Below are positions 35,887 through 44,904 of a stretch of 64,000 nucleotides of DNA, piece by piece. Position 1 is the first letter of the stretch. Each line of letters begins with the position of its first letter. The stretch is from positions 434,001 through 498,000 of the forward strand of contig NZ_JAAOTJ010000002.1 of the NCBI RefSeq assembly GCF_011297335.1, read 5' to 3'. Below the pieces are notes generated by a model. The model saw only the letters and a list, made by a program, of their open reading frames with translations. It did no database searches and had not been told where the DNA came from. The DNA is from Catellatospora methionotrophica (GTDB lineage: Bacteria; Actinomycetota; Actinomycetes; Mycobacteriales; Micromonosporaceae). Both the position numbers and the translations under genes were made by a program.

Positions 35887-35912
35887 GGTTTAGGCCATCC
35901 GCCCACGGGAAG
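35887..35912 (+). promoter_or_regulatory. Sigma-B/F-like promoter before the DksA/TraR-like gene
   Basis: GGTTT (35887-35891), 15 bases, then GGGAAG (35907-35912) resembles the GTTT-N14-16-GGGTA pattern of actinobacterial stress sigma factors of the SigB/SigF group, with one change in the -10 element. The implied start is near 35919, 31 bases before the ATG. Confidence 0.45.
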
Positions 35913-35949
35913 TAGGTGGCGCGACACACGACCTACGAAGGAGAACACG

Positions 35950-36321
35950 ATGACCGCGGTGGCGGAGGGTGTGGACACGGCCTCGATCGGCCTGCTGCTT
36001 CAGCAGCGTCACGACGAGACCGCCGAGCAGGTGCGCAGGCTGCGGGCCCAGGCCGCGTCGATGCTGGTGGCGCATGACGCCGGTGCCGGTGACGCCGCGG
36101 ACGTCGGCACGGTCGCGGCGGAGACGGCCGAGCAGGCGATGGTGACCATGGCACTGCAGGAGCAGCTGGCCCGCCTCCAGGCGGCGCTGGGTCGGCTCGA
36201 CTCCGGGACCCTCGGGCGGTGCGAGCGCTGCGCGGTGCAGATCCCGCTGACCCGGCTGCAGATCATGCCGTGGGCGACGCACTGCGTGCCGTGCCAGAGC
36301 ATCGTCGACCGGCACCGCTGA
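35950..36321 (+). CDS. DksA/TraR-type C4 zinc-finger protein
   Basis: The 123-residue protein has a long helical N-terminal part (LLLQQRHDETAEQVRRLRAQ and TAEQAMVTMALQEQLARLQA). It ends in a four-cysteine finger CERC...CVPC spaced as in DksA/TraR (GRCERCAVQIPLTRLQIMPW, then THCVPCQ). DksA-like proteins act through the RNA polymerase secondary channel or as small regulators. AAGGAG precedes ATG 35950. A sigma-B-like promoter upstream suggests stress induction. Confidence 0.85.
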   Translation: MTAVAEGVDTASIGLLLQQRHDETAEQVRRLRAQAASMLVAHDAGAGDAADVGTVAAETAEQAMVTMALQEQLARLQAALGRLDSGTLGRCERCAVQIPLTRLQIMPWATHCVPCQSIVDRHR

Positions 36322-36353
36322 TCAGCCGCGGCCCTGAGCATGAAGGAGTGTCG

Positions 36354-36722
36354 GTGACACCGGCGAACGGTCAACCCCGCAACGCGATCTCGACCGCGGC
36401 ACGGCAGGTGGTGGAGTGGGCGGGCTCGGCCTGGGCGGCCGCCGCGGCGGTCGCGCTGGCGGTGCTGTGGCTGCTGGGTGGGCTGCTCGGCGGTTTCACC
36501 GAACACTGGATCTACATCCTGCACGCGGTCACCAGTGTGTTCACCTTCATCATGGTGTTCTTCGTCCAGCACACCACCGGCCGGGAGTCGCGGGCGATCA
36601 TGCTCAAACTCGACGAGCTGGTACGTGCCACCAGCGGGGCCCGCGACGAGCTCATCGCCGCCGAGCAGCGGCCCCTGCACGAGCAGGAACAGATCGAGCA
36701 CCGGGTGCGGTCACGCGGGTGA
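36354..36722 (+). CDS. Low-affinity iron permease-family membrane protein
   Basis: A 122-residue protein with two transmembrane segments (AWAAAAAVALAVLWLLGGLL and IYILHAVTSVFTFIMVFFVQ), then HTTGRESRAIMLKLDELV, which is the signature of the low-affinity iron permease (Fet4-like) family. GTG 36354 with GAAGGAG 5 bases upstream is preferred over GTG 36348, which overlaps that site. Despite the name, bacterial members are not proven iron transporters. The 32-bp gap from the DksA-like gene suggests one transcript. Confidence 0.8.
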   Translation: MTPANGQPRNAISTAARQVVEWAGSAWAAAAAVALAVLWLLGGLLGGFTEHWIYILHAVTSVFTFIMVFFVQHTTGRESRAIMLKLDELVRATSGARDELIAAEQRPLHEQEQIEHRVRSRG

Positions 36723-36798
36723 TCCGCGGGCGCGGCGGGTTGACGCCGGCCGTGGCGCGACGAGCGTCCCACGGCCGGCGTCCCGGCGCCCGCGCCGG

Positions 36799-37656
36799 TC
36801 AGGCCGCCCGTGCCAGCAGCACCTGCGCCGTCGCGTTGGCCGGGGAGTTGAAGTGCTTCACCGTGAGCCAGAACTCGCGTTCGGCGCTGCCGTCGGTGTT
36901 GATGCGCTGCAGGTACCAGGTCCGCTCGATGCTGAAGTAGCGGGCGTCCTGGTTCGGGTTGAGCGTCACGACGTGCACGGCCGTGAGCGGGTTGGCGTTG
37001 TTCCAGCGCCAGTTCTTGGTGCTCATCGGCGTCATGCTGCCCGAGGACCAGGAGGAGCTGGACGCGAGCGGGGTGACCCGCACGGTGACCGAGCAGGTGA
37101 TCGCGCCGACGTTGACGACCGTGATGCCGTGCCGGCGCTCGCCGCCGGAGACGACGACCTGCATGCGCTCGATCTCGTACTGGCACGGGTCGGCGGCGGT
37201 GCCGCCGCTGGGGATGAGGGCGACGGAGATGGCCGTCGTCGCCGGTGACGGGTCGTAGTGGTACCAGGTGCCGGCCGTCTCGCCGGGCGCGGCGGACAGG
37301 GTCGGCGTGCTGCCGCTGGTGGTGTTCCACGCCAGCGTGACATCGGCGTTGCAGCTGATGGTGCCGACGTTCTTGACGGTGAACCAGTACTCGATCTCGC
37401 CGGGCAGCTGGGCGTACCAGTCGCGGACGACCTCGAATTCGCACGTCGCCGCCGCGGTCGCGCCCTGCGGGGACAGGCCCACCTGGTAGGCGTTGCCCGT
37501 GCCGGCGTTGTTCCAGTGCCAGGTCCTGGAGCTGCCGGCCGCCATGGCCCCGGTGTTGAAGGTGTACTGGCCGGCCGCCGCGTGAGCGGGGCTGGGCAGC
37601 ACGAAGACGGTGCCCAGCAGGCACAGCGCGGCCAGGCCGCGAAGGAGTCGACGCAT
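36799..37656 (-). CDS. Secreted protein with three degenerate repeats, function unknown
   Basis: The 285-residue product has a signal peptide (LLRGLAALCLLGTVFVLPSP, cleavage near AHA-A). The mature part falls into three units of about 80 residues. Each mixes a TW/NW-HWNNA-type motif (SRTWHWNNAGTG, TKNWRWNNANP; the middle unit has GTWYHYDPSP) with a VVRDW/IERMQ/IERTW strand and a terminal VTV-like strand. Cysteines occur as pairs in units one and two. It looks like an extracellular beta-sandwich adhesin or binding protein. No enzyme motif is seen. Two copies of TTAACGG lie just upstream (37666-37690). Confidence 0.75.
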   Translation of the reverse strand: MRRLLRGLAALCLLGTVFVLPSPAHAAAGQYTFNTGAMAAGSSRTWHWNNAGTGNAYQVGLSPQGATAAATCEFEVVRDWYAQLPGEIEYWFTVKNVGTISCNADVTLAWNTTSGSTPTLSAAPGETAGTWYHYDPSPATTAISVALIPSGGTAADPCQYEIERMQVVVSGGERRHGITVVNVGAITCSVTVRVTPLASSSSWSSGSMTPMSTKNWRWNNANPLTAVHVVTLNPNQDARYFSIERTWYLQRINTDGSAEREFWLTVKHFNSPANATAQVLLARAA

Positions 37657-37773
37657 GGAACCGAGTTAACGGAAAGGACTCTTAACGGTCAATGGCCCGA
37701 TCGGCACTCCGACATACCGGCTGCTACCTGGCCGTAGGGGTTGCCGGCGCGGGCGCGCGGGTAGGCGACTGCC

Positions 37774-39381
<1,608 letters not shown>

Positions 39382-39434
39382 CCGGGCGTGGCGTTCGGTG
39401 CGGTGGTGTCGGTGCCGTGGCCTAGGGTCGGCGC

Positions 39435-40547
39435 GTGGTGGTTCACGAGCTCACCCGCGCCGAGGCGCGCCGCATCGCGGTGCGTGCCCAGCTACTGGAC
39501 CGGCCCCGGCCGACGTCACTGCTCGACGTCGTACGGCAGCTGACGCTGCTGCAGGCCGACCAGACCGCCGCCGTGGCGCCGAACGCGGACCTGGTGTTGT
39601 GGACCCGGCTCGGCGCGGCGTACGAGCCCGCCGACCTGGAAGCCGCGCTGGGCGACCAGGCGCTGCTGGAGTGGCAGGGCATGATCCGGCCCGCTGCCGA
39701 CCTCGCCCTCTACCGCGCCGACATGGCCGACTGGCCCGGCCGTGGCGAGCTGGTCGACTGGCAGGAGTACCTGCGGGACTGGGTCGAGGCCAACCGGGGC
39801 TGCCGGATGGACATCATCGGCCGCCTGCGCTCGGACGGGCCGCTGCCCGCCCGGCAGCTGCCCGATTCGTGCGAGCTGCGCTGGCCGTCGAGCGGCTGGA
39901 GCAACGACCGCAACGTGCTCAAGATGCTGGAGTTGATGGAGGCGCGCGGTGAGGTCGCCGTCGCGGGCCGCGACGGCCGGGAGCGGCTGTGGGACCTGGC
40001 GGAGCGCATCTATCCCGACGACGACATGGTTCCGGCCGGGGAGGCCGCGCGGCTTCGCGCGCAGCGGCGGCTGCGGTCGCTGGGCATCGCCCGCGGCGCC
40101 AGCGCCAGGCAGTCCGTCGAACCGGTCGATGTGGCCGAGGCCGGTGAGCCCGCCGTGGTGGAGGGCCTGCGCGGGCGGTGGCGGGTCGATCCGGAGCAGC
40201 TGGACCGGCCGTTCAGCGGCCGGACCGCGCTGCTGTCGCCGCTGGACCGGCTCATCTTCGACCGCAAGCGGATGGCGGAGCTGTTCGCGTTCGACTACCA
40301 GCTGGAGATGTACAAGCCGGTGGCCAAGCGCCGGTGGGGTTACTGGGCGATGCCGATCCTGCACGGCGACCGGCTGGTCGGCAAGCTGGACGCCACCGCC
40401 GACCGGCGCGCCGGTGTGCTGCGCGTGGACGCGATCCATCAGGACGTCCCGTTCACCAAGGCGATGGCCGCCGCCGTCGACCGGGGGATCGAGCAGCTCG
40501 CGGCCTGGCTCCGGCTGAACCTCGACCGGCCGCTCGGCGAGCCCTGA
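39435..40547 (+). CDS. YcaQ/HTH_42-family winged-helix DNA glycosylase-like protein
   Basis: The 370-residue protein resembles the YcaQ/AlkX family, whose members unhook DNA crosslinks. It has the N-terminal LTRAEARRIAVRAQLLDRPR with LRQLTLLQADQ-like (VRQLTLLQADQT) motif, the central YRADMADWP region, and PFSGRTALLSPLDRLIFDRK near the C-terminus with YKPVAKRRWGYWAMPILHGD. The family QxQ-type catalytic signature appears here as LQADQ. A DNA-repair role is inferred from the family. It stands between the kinase and the flavin monooxygenase gene. Confidence 0.8.
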   Translation: MVVHELTRAEARRIAVRAQLLDRPRPTSLLDVVRQLTLLQADQTAAVAPNADLVLWTRLGAAYEPADLEAALGDQALLEWQGMIRPAADLALYRADMADWPGRGELVDWQEYLRDWVEANRGCRMDIIGRLRSDGPLPARQLPDSCELRWPSSGWSNDRNVLKMLELMEARGEVAVAGRDGRERLWDLAERIYPDDDMVPAGEAARLRAQRRLRSLGIARGASARQSVEPVDVAEAGEPAVVEGLRGRWRVDPEQLDRPFSGRTALLSPLDRLIFDRKRMAELFAFDYQLEMYKPVAKRRWGYWAMPILHGDRLVGKLDATADRRAGVLRVDAIHQDVPFTKAMAAAVDRGIEQLAAWLRLNLDRPLGEP

Positions 40548-40601
40548 ACCGAGCCGTGGGCGATCTTCCGTGGAGCGGGCCGACCGCATAAGCTAGCAGT
40601 T

Positions 40602-40617
40602 CGGTCGGAAATGTAGG
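40602..40617 (+). promoter_or_regulatory. Motif GGTCGGAAATGTAGG shared with the ABC-operon promoter
   Basis: CGGTCGGAAATGTAGG at 40602-40617 resembles CCGATAGGAAATGTGGG read on the minus strand before the ABC permease gene (about 44508-44524). The core GGAAATGT is identical. It lies just before the flavin monooxygenase start at 40627, overlapping its ribosome site region. A common regulator is inferred. Confidence 0.35.
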
Positions 40618-40626
40618 AGAGCACGA

Positions 40627-41697
40627 ATGACGCGGTTCCACTGGTTCCTGCCCACGTCGGGCGACGGCCACGAGGTCGGCGCGGCGACCGTCGCGGCGGG
40701 CGCGGCCCGGCATGCGCGTGCGGCGTCCATCGGCTACCTCGCCGACATCGCCCGCGCCGCCGAGCAGTCCGGCTTCACGGCCGCGCTGACCCCGGTCGGC
40801 GCGGGCTGCCCGGATCCGTGGATCGTGTGCGCCGCGGTCGCCCAGCACACCGAGCGGCTCAAGCTGCTCGTCGCGTTCCGGACCGGTTTCGCCCTGCCCA
40901 CGCTGGTCGCCCAGCAGGCCGAGGCGTTCCAGGCGATGTCCGGCGGGCGGCTCGCCCTCAACGCCGTCACCGGCGGCGACGGCGCCGAGCAGCGCGCGTA
41001 CGGCGACTTCCTCGACCACGGCGAGCGCTACTCCCGCACCGCTGAATGCCTGGAGGTCATCCGGCGCTGCTGGGCGGGGGAGCGGTTCGACTACCAGGGC
41101 GGGCACTACCGCGTCGAGCAGGGTGGCCTCGGCGGGGCGCTCGACCCGGCCCCGCCGATCTACTTCGGCGGCGCGTCGGCGGCCGCCGAGCAGGTCGCGG
41201 CCCGGCTGTCCGACGTGTACCTGATGTGGGGCGAGCCCCCGGCAGCGATCGGCGAGCGGGCCGCCCGGATGCGCGCTCTCGCCGCCGAGCACGGCCGCAC
41301 CCTGCGGCTGGGCCTGCGCATCCACGTCATCGCCCGCCCCACTGCCGAGCAGGCCTGGGCGGAGGCCGACCGGCTGCTGTCGGGCATGGACCCGGCGCGC
41401 ATCACCGCCGCGCAGCAGCGCTTCGCCCGGATGGAGTCGGTCGGCCAGGCCCGCATGGCGGCGCTGCACGGCGGCCGCAGCGACAGCCTGCTCATCGCCC
41501 CGAACCTGTGGGCCGGGGTGGGACTGGTCCGCGAGGGTGCGGGCACGGCCCTGGTCGGCAGCTACGCCGACGTCGCCGAGCGGCTCAGCGAGTACGCCGG
41601 CCTGGGCGTCGACGAGTTCATCCTGTCCGCCTGGCCGCACCTGGAGGAGGCCCGGCGGGTGGGTGAGCACGTCCTGCCGCTGGTACGGGGCCGCTAA
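40627..41697 (+). CDS. SsuD-like flavin-dependent alkanesulfonate monooxygenase (LLM class)
   Basis: The 356-residue enzyme fits the FMNH2-dependent bacterial-luciferase-like family and is closest in layout to SsuD. It starts RFHWFLPTSGDG, then GYLADIARAAEQSGF, VAFRTGFALPTLVAQQAEAF with GRLALNAVTGGD (FMN-phosphate region), and LRLGLRIHVIARPTAEQAWA. SsuD releases sulfite from alkanesulfonates for sulfur nutrition. It is convergent with a nitrate/sulfonate-type ABC importer, which supports this role. The flavin reductase partner is not in the window. AGGAG precedes ATG 40627. Confidence 0.85.
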   Translation: MTRFHWFLPTSGDGHEVGAATVAAGAARHARAASIGYLADIARAAEQSGFTAALTPVGAGCPDPWIVCAAVAQHTERLKLLVAFRTGFALPTLVAQQAEAFQAMSGGRLALNAVTGGDGAEQRAYGDFLDHGERYSRTAECLEVIRRCWAGERFDYQGGHYRVEQGGLGGALDPAPPIYFGGASAAAEQVAARLSDVYLMWGEPPAAIGERAARMRALAAEHGRTLRLGLRIHVIARPTAEQAWAEADRLLSGMDPARITAAQQRFARMESVGQARMAALHGGRSDSLLIAPNLWAGVGLVREGAGTALVGSYADVAERLSEYAGLGVDEFILSAWPHLEEARRVGEHVLPLVRGR

Positions 41698-41710
41698 GCC
41701 ATGGCCGCGA

Positions 41711-41761
41711 CGGCATCGGCGACCCGAAACCGGCGAACGCCGGCGGCGGCCGCCGATGCCG
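41711..41761. terminator. Nested hairpin between convergent sulfonate genes
   Basis: An outer 11-bp perfect stem (41711-41721 with 41751-41761) encloses an inner perfect CCGGCG-AA-CGCCGG hairpin (41730-41743). It lies between the monooxygenase stop (41697) and the ATPase stop (41801) and probably terminates both. Confidence 0.65.
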
Positions 41762-41800
41762 CCGTTCGCATGGGACCGCCTGGCCAGGGCCGGGCGGTGG

Positions 41801-42604
41801 TCAGCGTCCCGGGGCGCGCACCGCTTGCAGGATCCGTGCGCGCAGGGCTGTGAACTCCGGCAGGTCGCGGGCGTGTTCGGCCCGGGGTAGTGCTGACTGC
41901 TCGTCGAGCACCACCGTGCCCGGCCGCGGACTGAGCACGATGATCCGGCTGCCCAGCAGCGCAGCCTCGTCGACGCTGTGCGTGACCAGCAGCTGTGTTC
42001 GGCCGGTGCGCAGCCAGAGGGTGCGCAACTCCTCCTGCAGCCGCTCGCGGGTCAGCGCGTCCAGCGCCGCGAACGGCTCGTCGAGCAGCAGGATGGCGGG
42101 ATCGGGCGCCAGGGCGCGGGCGATCGCGGCACGCTGCTGCATGCCGCCGGACAGCTCGTACGGCCGCAGCGCGGCGACGTCGCCGAGGCCGACCAGGTCG
42201 AGTAGTTGCCCGACGCGCTCGCGCCGGGCCCGGCGGGGTACACCGGCCTCGCGCAGGCCGTAGGCGACGTTGCCGTACACCGAAAGCCACGGGAACAGGC
42301 GCGGCTGCTGGAAGACCACGCCGCGATCGGGTCCGGGGCGGGTGACCGGCGCGCCGCCGACGCTGATCTCACCGTGTGACGGGCGCAGGAAACCGGCGAC
42401 CATCCGCAGCAGCGTGCTCTTGCCGCAGCCGGACGGGCCGACCACGGCCAGCGACTCCCCGGCTGCCAGCCGCAGGTCGATCCCGTCGAGGGCGAGAATG
42501 CGCTGGCCGCCGGACCGGTACTCGTGCCGCACCCCGGACAGCGCCACCGCCGTGGCGGTGGCGCTGTCCGGGAGGGCGGCCAGGTCGTCAGGCTGTGCGG
42601 GCAT
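41801..42604 (-). CDS. ABC importer ATPase (SsuB/TauB type)
   Basis: The 267-residue ATPase has Walker A VVGPSGCGKSTLLRM, the Q-loop VVFQQPRLFPWL, the signature LSGGMQQRAAIARAL, Walker B ILLLDEPFAALD and the H-loop LLVTHSVDEAALL, with the length typical of nitrate/sulfonate/taurine importers. ATG 42604 overlaps the end of the binding-protein gene by 17 bases. It energises uptake with the permease and lipoprotein encoded upstream. Confidence 0.92.
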   Translation of the reverse strand: MPAQPDDLAALPDSATATAVALSGVRHEYRSGGQRILALDGIDLRLAAGESLAVVGPSGCGKSTLLRMVAGFLRPSHGEISVGGAPVTRPGPDRGVVFQQPRLFPWLSVYGNVAYGLREAGVPRRARRERVGQLLDLVGLGDVAALRPYELSGGMQQRAAIARALAPDPAILLLDEPFAALDALTRERLQEELRTLWLRTGRTQLLVTHSVDEAALLGSRIIVLSPRPGTVVLDEQSALPRAEHARDLPEFTALRARILQAVRAPGR

Positions 42605-43640
42605 CGGCGAGCGCCTGCACGGCCAGGCCCTTGCGGTAGGCGTCGAGGCCCGGCGCGGCGGGCAGCTTGCCCTGCGCGGTGAGGAACTCGGCGGCGTCGT
42701 GCAGGTTCTCGGCCAGCTTGCCGGGGGCGGCCGGGGTGCCGAGGTAGTCGGCTCCGGCCTGCTCGGCGGCGTCGAGCAGGACCAGTTCGGACAGCTGCGC
42801 ACCGGCCTCGTCGGCGTCGAGGTTGAGCTGGCGGCTGATGGCCTGCGCGGCGGCGGTCTTGTCGCTGCGGACCAGCTTGACGGCACGGTCCTGCTGCCGG
42901 ATCCAGGTCGTGAGGGTCTGCGGATACTGCTGAAGGAACGCGGTGCGCACCACGGCCAGGTCGGCCGTCAGCTTGCCCTTGCCGGCCAGCTCCCGGCTGG
43001 TCGTCAGCACCTTGCCGGTCTTGCGCAGCTCGGCCAGGACCGGGGTCCACACGTACGCGCCGTCGATGTCGCCGCGCTGCCAGGCGGCCTGGATCTCCGG
43101 CGGCTCCAGGTCGATGATCTTCACGCTGGACTCGGGCACGCCGGCCCCGGCCAGCGCGGCCAGCAGGCTGTAGTGGGAGGTGGAGGAGAACGGCGTGGCG
43201 ATCTTCTTGCCGGCCAGGCCCGCCAGGTCGCTGATGTTCGGCTTGACGACCAGGGACTCGTTGTCGCCGATCACGTCGAAGATCCACGGCACGGCGTACG
43301 GGATGTTCAGCGGCGCGGCCAGCCCGCGTGCGACCGGGCTGCTGCCGGCCAGGCCGATGTCGAGGCTGCCGGCCAGGATCGCGGTGTTGACGTCGCCGCC
43401 GGAGTCGAACTTGCTCCACACCACGGTGGTGCCCGGTAGCGCTGCCTCCAGCCAGCCCAGGTCCTTCACGATCAGGTCGCCGTTCGGGATGAGCTGGTAG
43501 CCGATGCGCAGCTGCTTCGGGGCGCCGCCGGGACCGGCGGGGGCGGGGTCCGGGTCGCCGGTGCAGGCCGCCAGCGCGGGTGCGGCGGCCAGTCCCAGCG
43601 CGCCGAGCAGCAGACGGCGGCGGTCCACGAGGTGGGTCAC
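42588..43640 (-). CDS. Sulfonate-type ABC substrate-binding lipoprotein (SsuA/TauA-like)
   Basis: The 350-residue lipoprotein starts with a signal sequence ending in the lipobox LAAC (LLLGALGLAAAPALAACTGD). The binding-protein core has LRIGYQLIPNGDLIVKD, WSKFDSGGDVNTAILAGSLD and IGLAGSSPVARGL, all typical of the NMT1/SsuA family. Later GAYVWTPVLAELRKTGKVLT matches the second lobe. GTG 43640 with AAAGGA 5 bases away is the start. Specificity for a sulfonate is inferred from the convergent SsuD-like gene. Nitrate, taurine or a thiamine precursor are alternatives. Confidence 0.87.
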   Translation of the reverse strand: MTHLVDRRRLLLGALGLAAAPALAACTGDPDPAPAGPGGAPKQLRIGYQLIPNGDLIVKDLGWLEAALPGTTVVWSKFDSGGDVNTAILAGSLDIGLAGSSPVARGLAAPLNIPYAVPWIFDVIGDNESLVVKPNISDLAGLAGKKIATPFSSTSHYSLLAALAGAGVPESSVKIIDLEPPEIQAAWQRGDIDGAYVWTPVLAELRKTGKVLTTSRELAGKGKLTADLAVVRTAFLQQYPQTLTTWIRQQDRAVKLVRSDKTAAAQAISRQLNLDADEAGAQLSELVLLDAAEQAGADYLGTPAAPGKLAENLHDAAEFLTAQGKLPAAPGLDAYRKGLAVQALADARTA

Positions 43641-43666
43641 GGGAATCCTTTCGGTCAAGCGGGGGT

Positions 43667-44491
43667 CTAGACGCGCCCGCGCCACGGGGTGAGCCGGCGC
43701 TGGGCGAGCTGGAGCAGGCCGTCGAAGGCCAGGCCGGACAGGCCGATGAGGATGATGCCGAGCACGACGACGTCGGTCTGGTTGTAGCGCTGCGCGTCGC
43801 GGATCATGCCGCCGATGCCGGGCACGCCGTTGATCGTCTCGGCGGCCACGACCGTGGTGTACGCGACACCGACGGCCAGCCGTACGCCGGTGAGGATCTC
43901 CGGGGCGGCGGCCGGCAGCAGCACCCGCCAGGGCAGCATGGCTCGTCCGGTGCCCAGGGAGCGGGCGGCGTGCAGGTAGTCGGCGGGCACCCCGCGCACG
44001 GCCTCGGCGGTGGCGACGGCGACCGGCGGCAGCGCGGCGAGCAGTAGCAGCCACACCTTCGGCGACTCGTCGATGCCGAACCAGATGACCAGCAGGCTGA
44101 GGTAGGCCAGGGGTGGCAGGGTGCGCAGGAACGTGACCGCCGGGCCGAGCACCGCGTCGGCGGCGGGCAGCAGACCGATCAGCAGGCCCAGGAAGAGCCC
44201 GCCGCTGATGCCGTACGCGCAGCCCAGTGCCATCCGTCGCAGGCTTGCCCAAAGGTGCTCGCCGAGGGTGTATCCCGCCCAGCCGGGCCGGGCGGTGTCG
44301 CTGAGGCCCGCGGTGTCGAGGAACTGCTGCCAGACCGAGGACGGTGCGGGCACGAACACCGGCGGCCAGATCTCGGCCGCCGCGATCGCCCACCAGACGC
44401 CGACGAACGCCACGACGGCACCGGCCCGCAGTGCGGCGGTGCGCCAGCGGCGCGAGGTCGGTCGGCCGGTGGCGGCGAGGAGATCGGACAC
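43667..44491 (-). CDS. ABC importer permease (SsuC/TauC type)
   Basis: About 274 residues with six hydrophobic segments, beginning ALRAGAVVAFVGVWWAIAAA. The EAA loop reads AARSLGTGRAMLPWRVLLPA and is followed by PEILTGVRLAVGVAYTTVVA. These match the BPD_transp_1 permeases of sulfonate/nitrate importers. GTG 44491 is taken as start; a longer reading from TTG 44527 would run through a putative promoter dyad. It is the first gene of the three-gene operon, 26 bp from the binding-protein gene. Confidence 0.88.
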   Translation of the reverse strand: MSDLLAATGRPTSRRWRTAALRAGAVVAFVGVWWAIAAAEIWPPVFVPAPSSVWQQFLDTAGLSDTARPGWAGYTLGEHLWASLRRMALGCAYGISGGLFLGLLIGLLPAADAVLGPAVTFLRTLPPLAYLSLLVIWFGIDESPKVWLLLLAALPPVAVATAEAVRGVPADYLHAARSLGTGRAMLPWRVLLPAAAPEILTGVRLAVGVAYTTVVAAETINGVPGIGGMIRDAQRYNQTDVVVLGIILIGLSGLAFDGLLQLAQRRLTPWRGRV

Positions 44492-44511
44492 GCCACGAAG
44501 CTTGAGCCCAC

Positions 44512-44536
44512 ATTTCCTATCGGTCAAGTAGGAATT
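44512..44536 (-). promoter_or_regulatory. Inverted repeat before the ABC operon (TTCCTA-N9-TAGGAA)
   Basis: ATTTCCTA and TAGGAATT form an 8-bp inverted repeat with one mismatch and a 9-base spacer, directly upstream of the permease start. On the minus strand TTGACC (-35-like) lies within it, so a repressor bound here would block transcription. GGAAATGT inside it is shared with the monooxygenase promoter. Confidence 0.5.
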
Positions 44537-44904
44537 ACATAGTGGGACGCGGTGACGAAGTGGTCACATGGGTGTTTGTCCTGCTATCTGGTGCCGCTCG
44601 GGTCACAGTGAGGCCGGCGGTCGCTCACCCCCGTCAGCAACCGCCGGCCTTTCACTGTCCGGGTGAACGCCGTCCCCCAACGGCTTGTGTCCACCCATCC
44701 CCCTGTGCACTTCGCTCGGCGCCTTCGACCGGAAAACGAGTTCCCCTGCCGGGCTGACCCGCTGGGACCCCTGGGGCCTTCATCGAGCGTCGCGCCACTG
44801 GTGAAAACGTTATGTCGCCGAGTGGCGATCGTCCAGAGGCGGGCCAAGATTTTTTCACTGAAAGTAGTTGGACCTCTACCGTGAGTGCTCGAACGTGTCG
44901 GGCA
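44537..44904. other. Gene-free 370-bp region with several stable hairpins
   Basis: No convincing coding frame is seen. The main element is a 17-bp stem with a 2-base bulge: arms ACAGTGAGGCCGGCGGT (44605-44621) and 44640-44658. Others are GCCGT-CCCCCA-ACGGC (about 44667-44682) and CGCCACT...AGTGGCG (44793-44799, 44821-44827). The last is followed by a T-run at 44850-44855, the only long one around. The region could carry the terminator of the gene ending at 44905, the ABC promoter and possibly a small RNA. None is proven. Confidence 0.4.
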
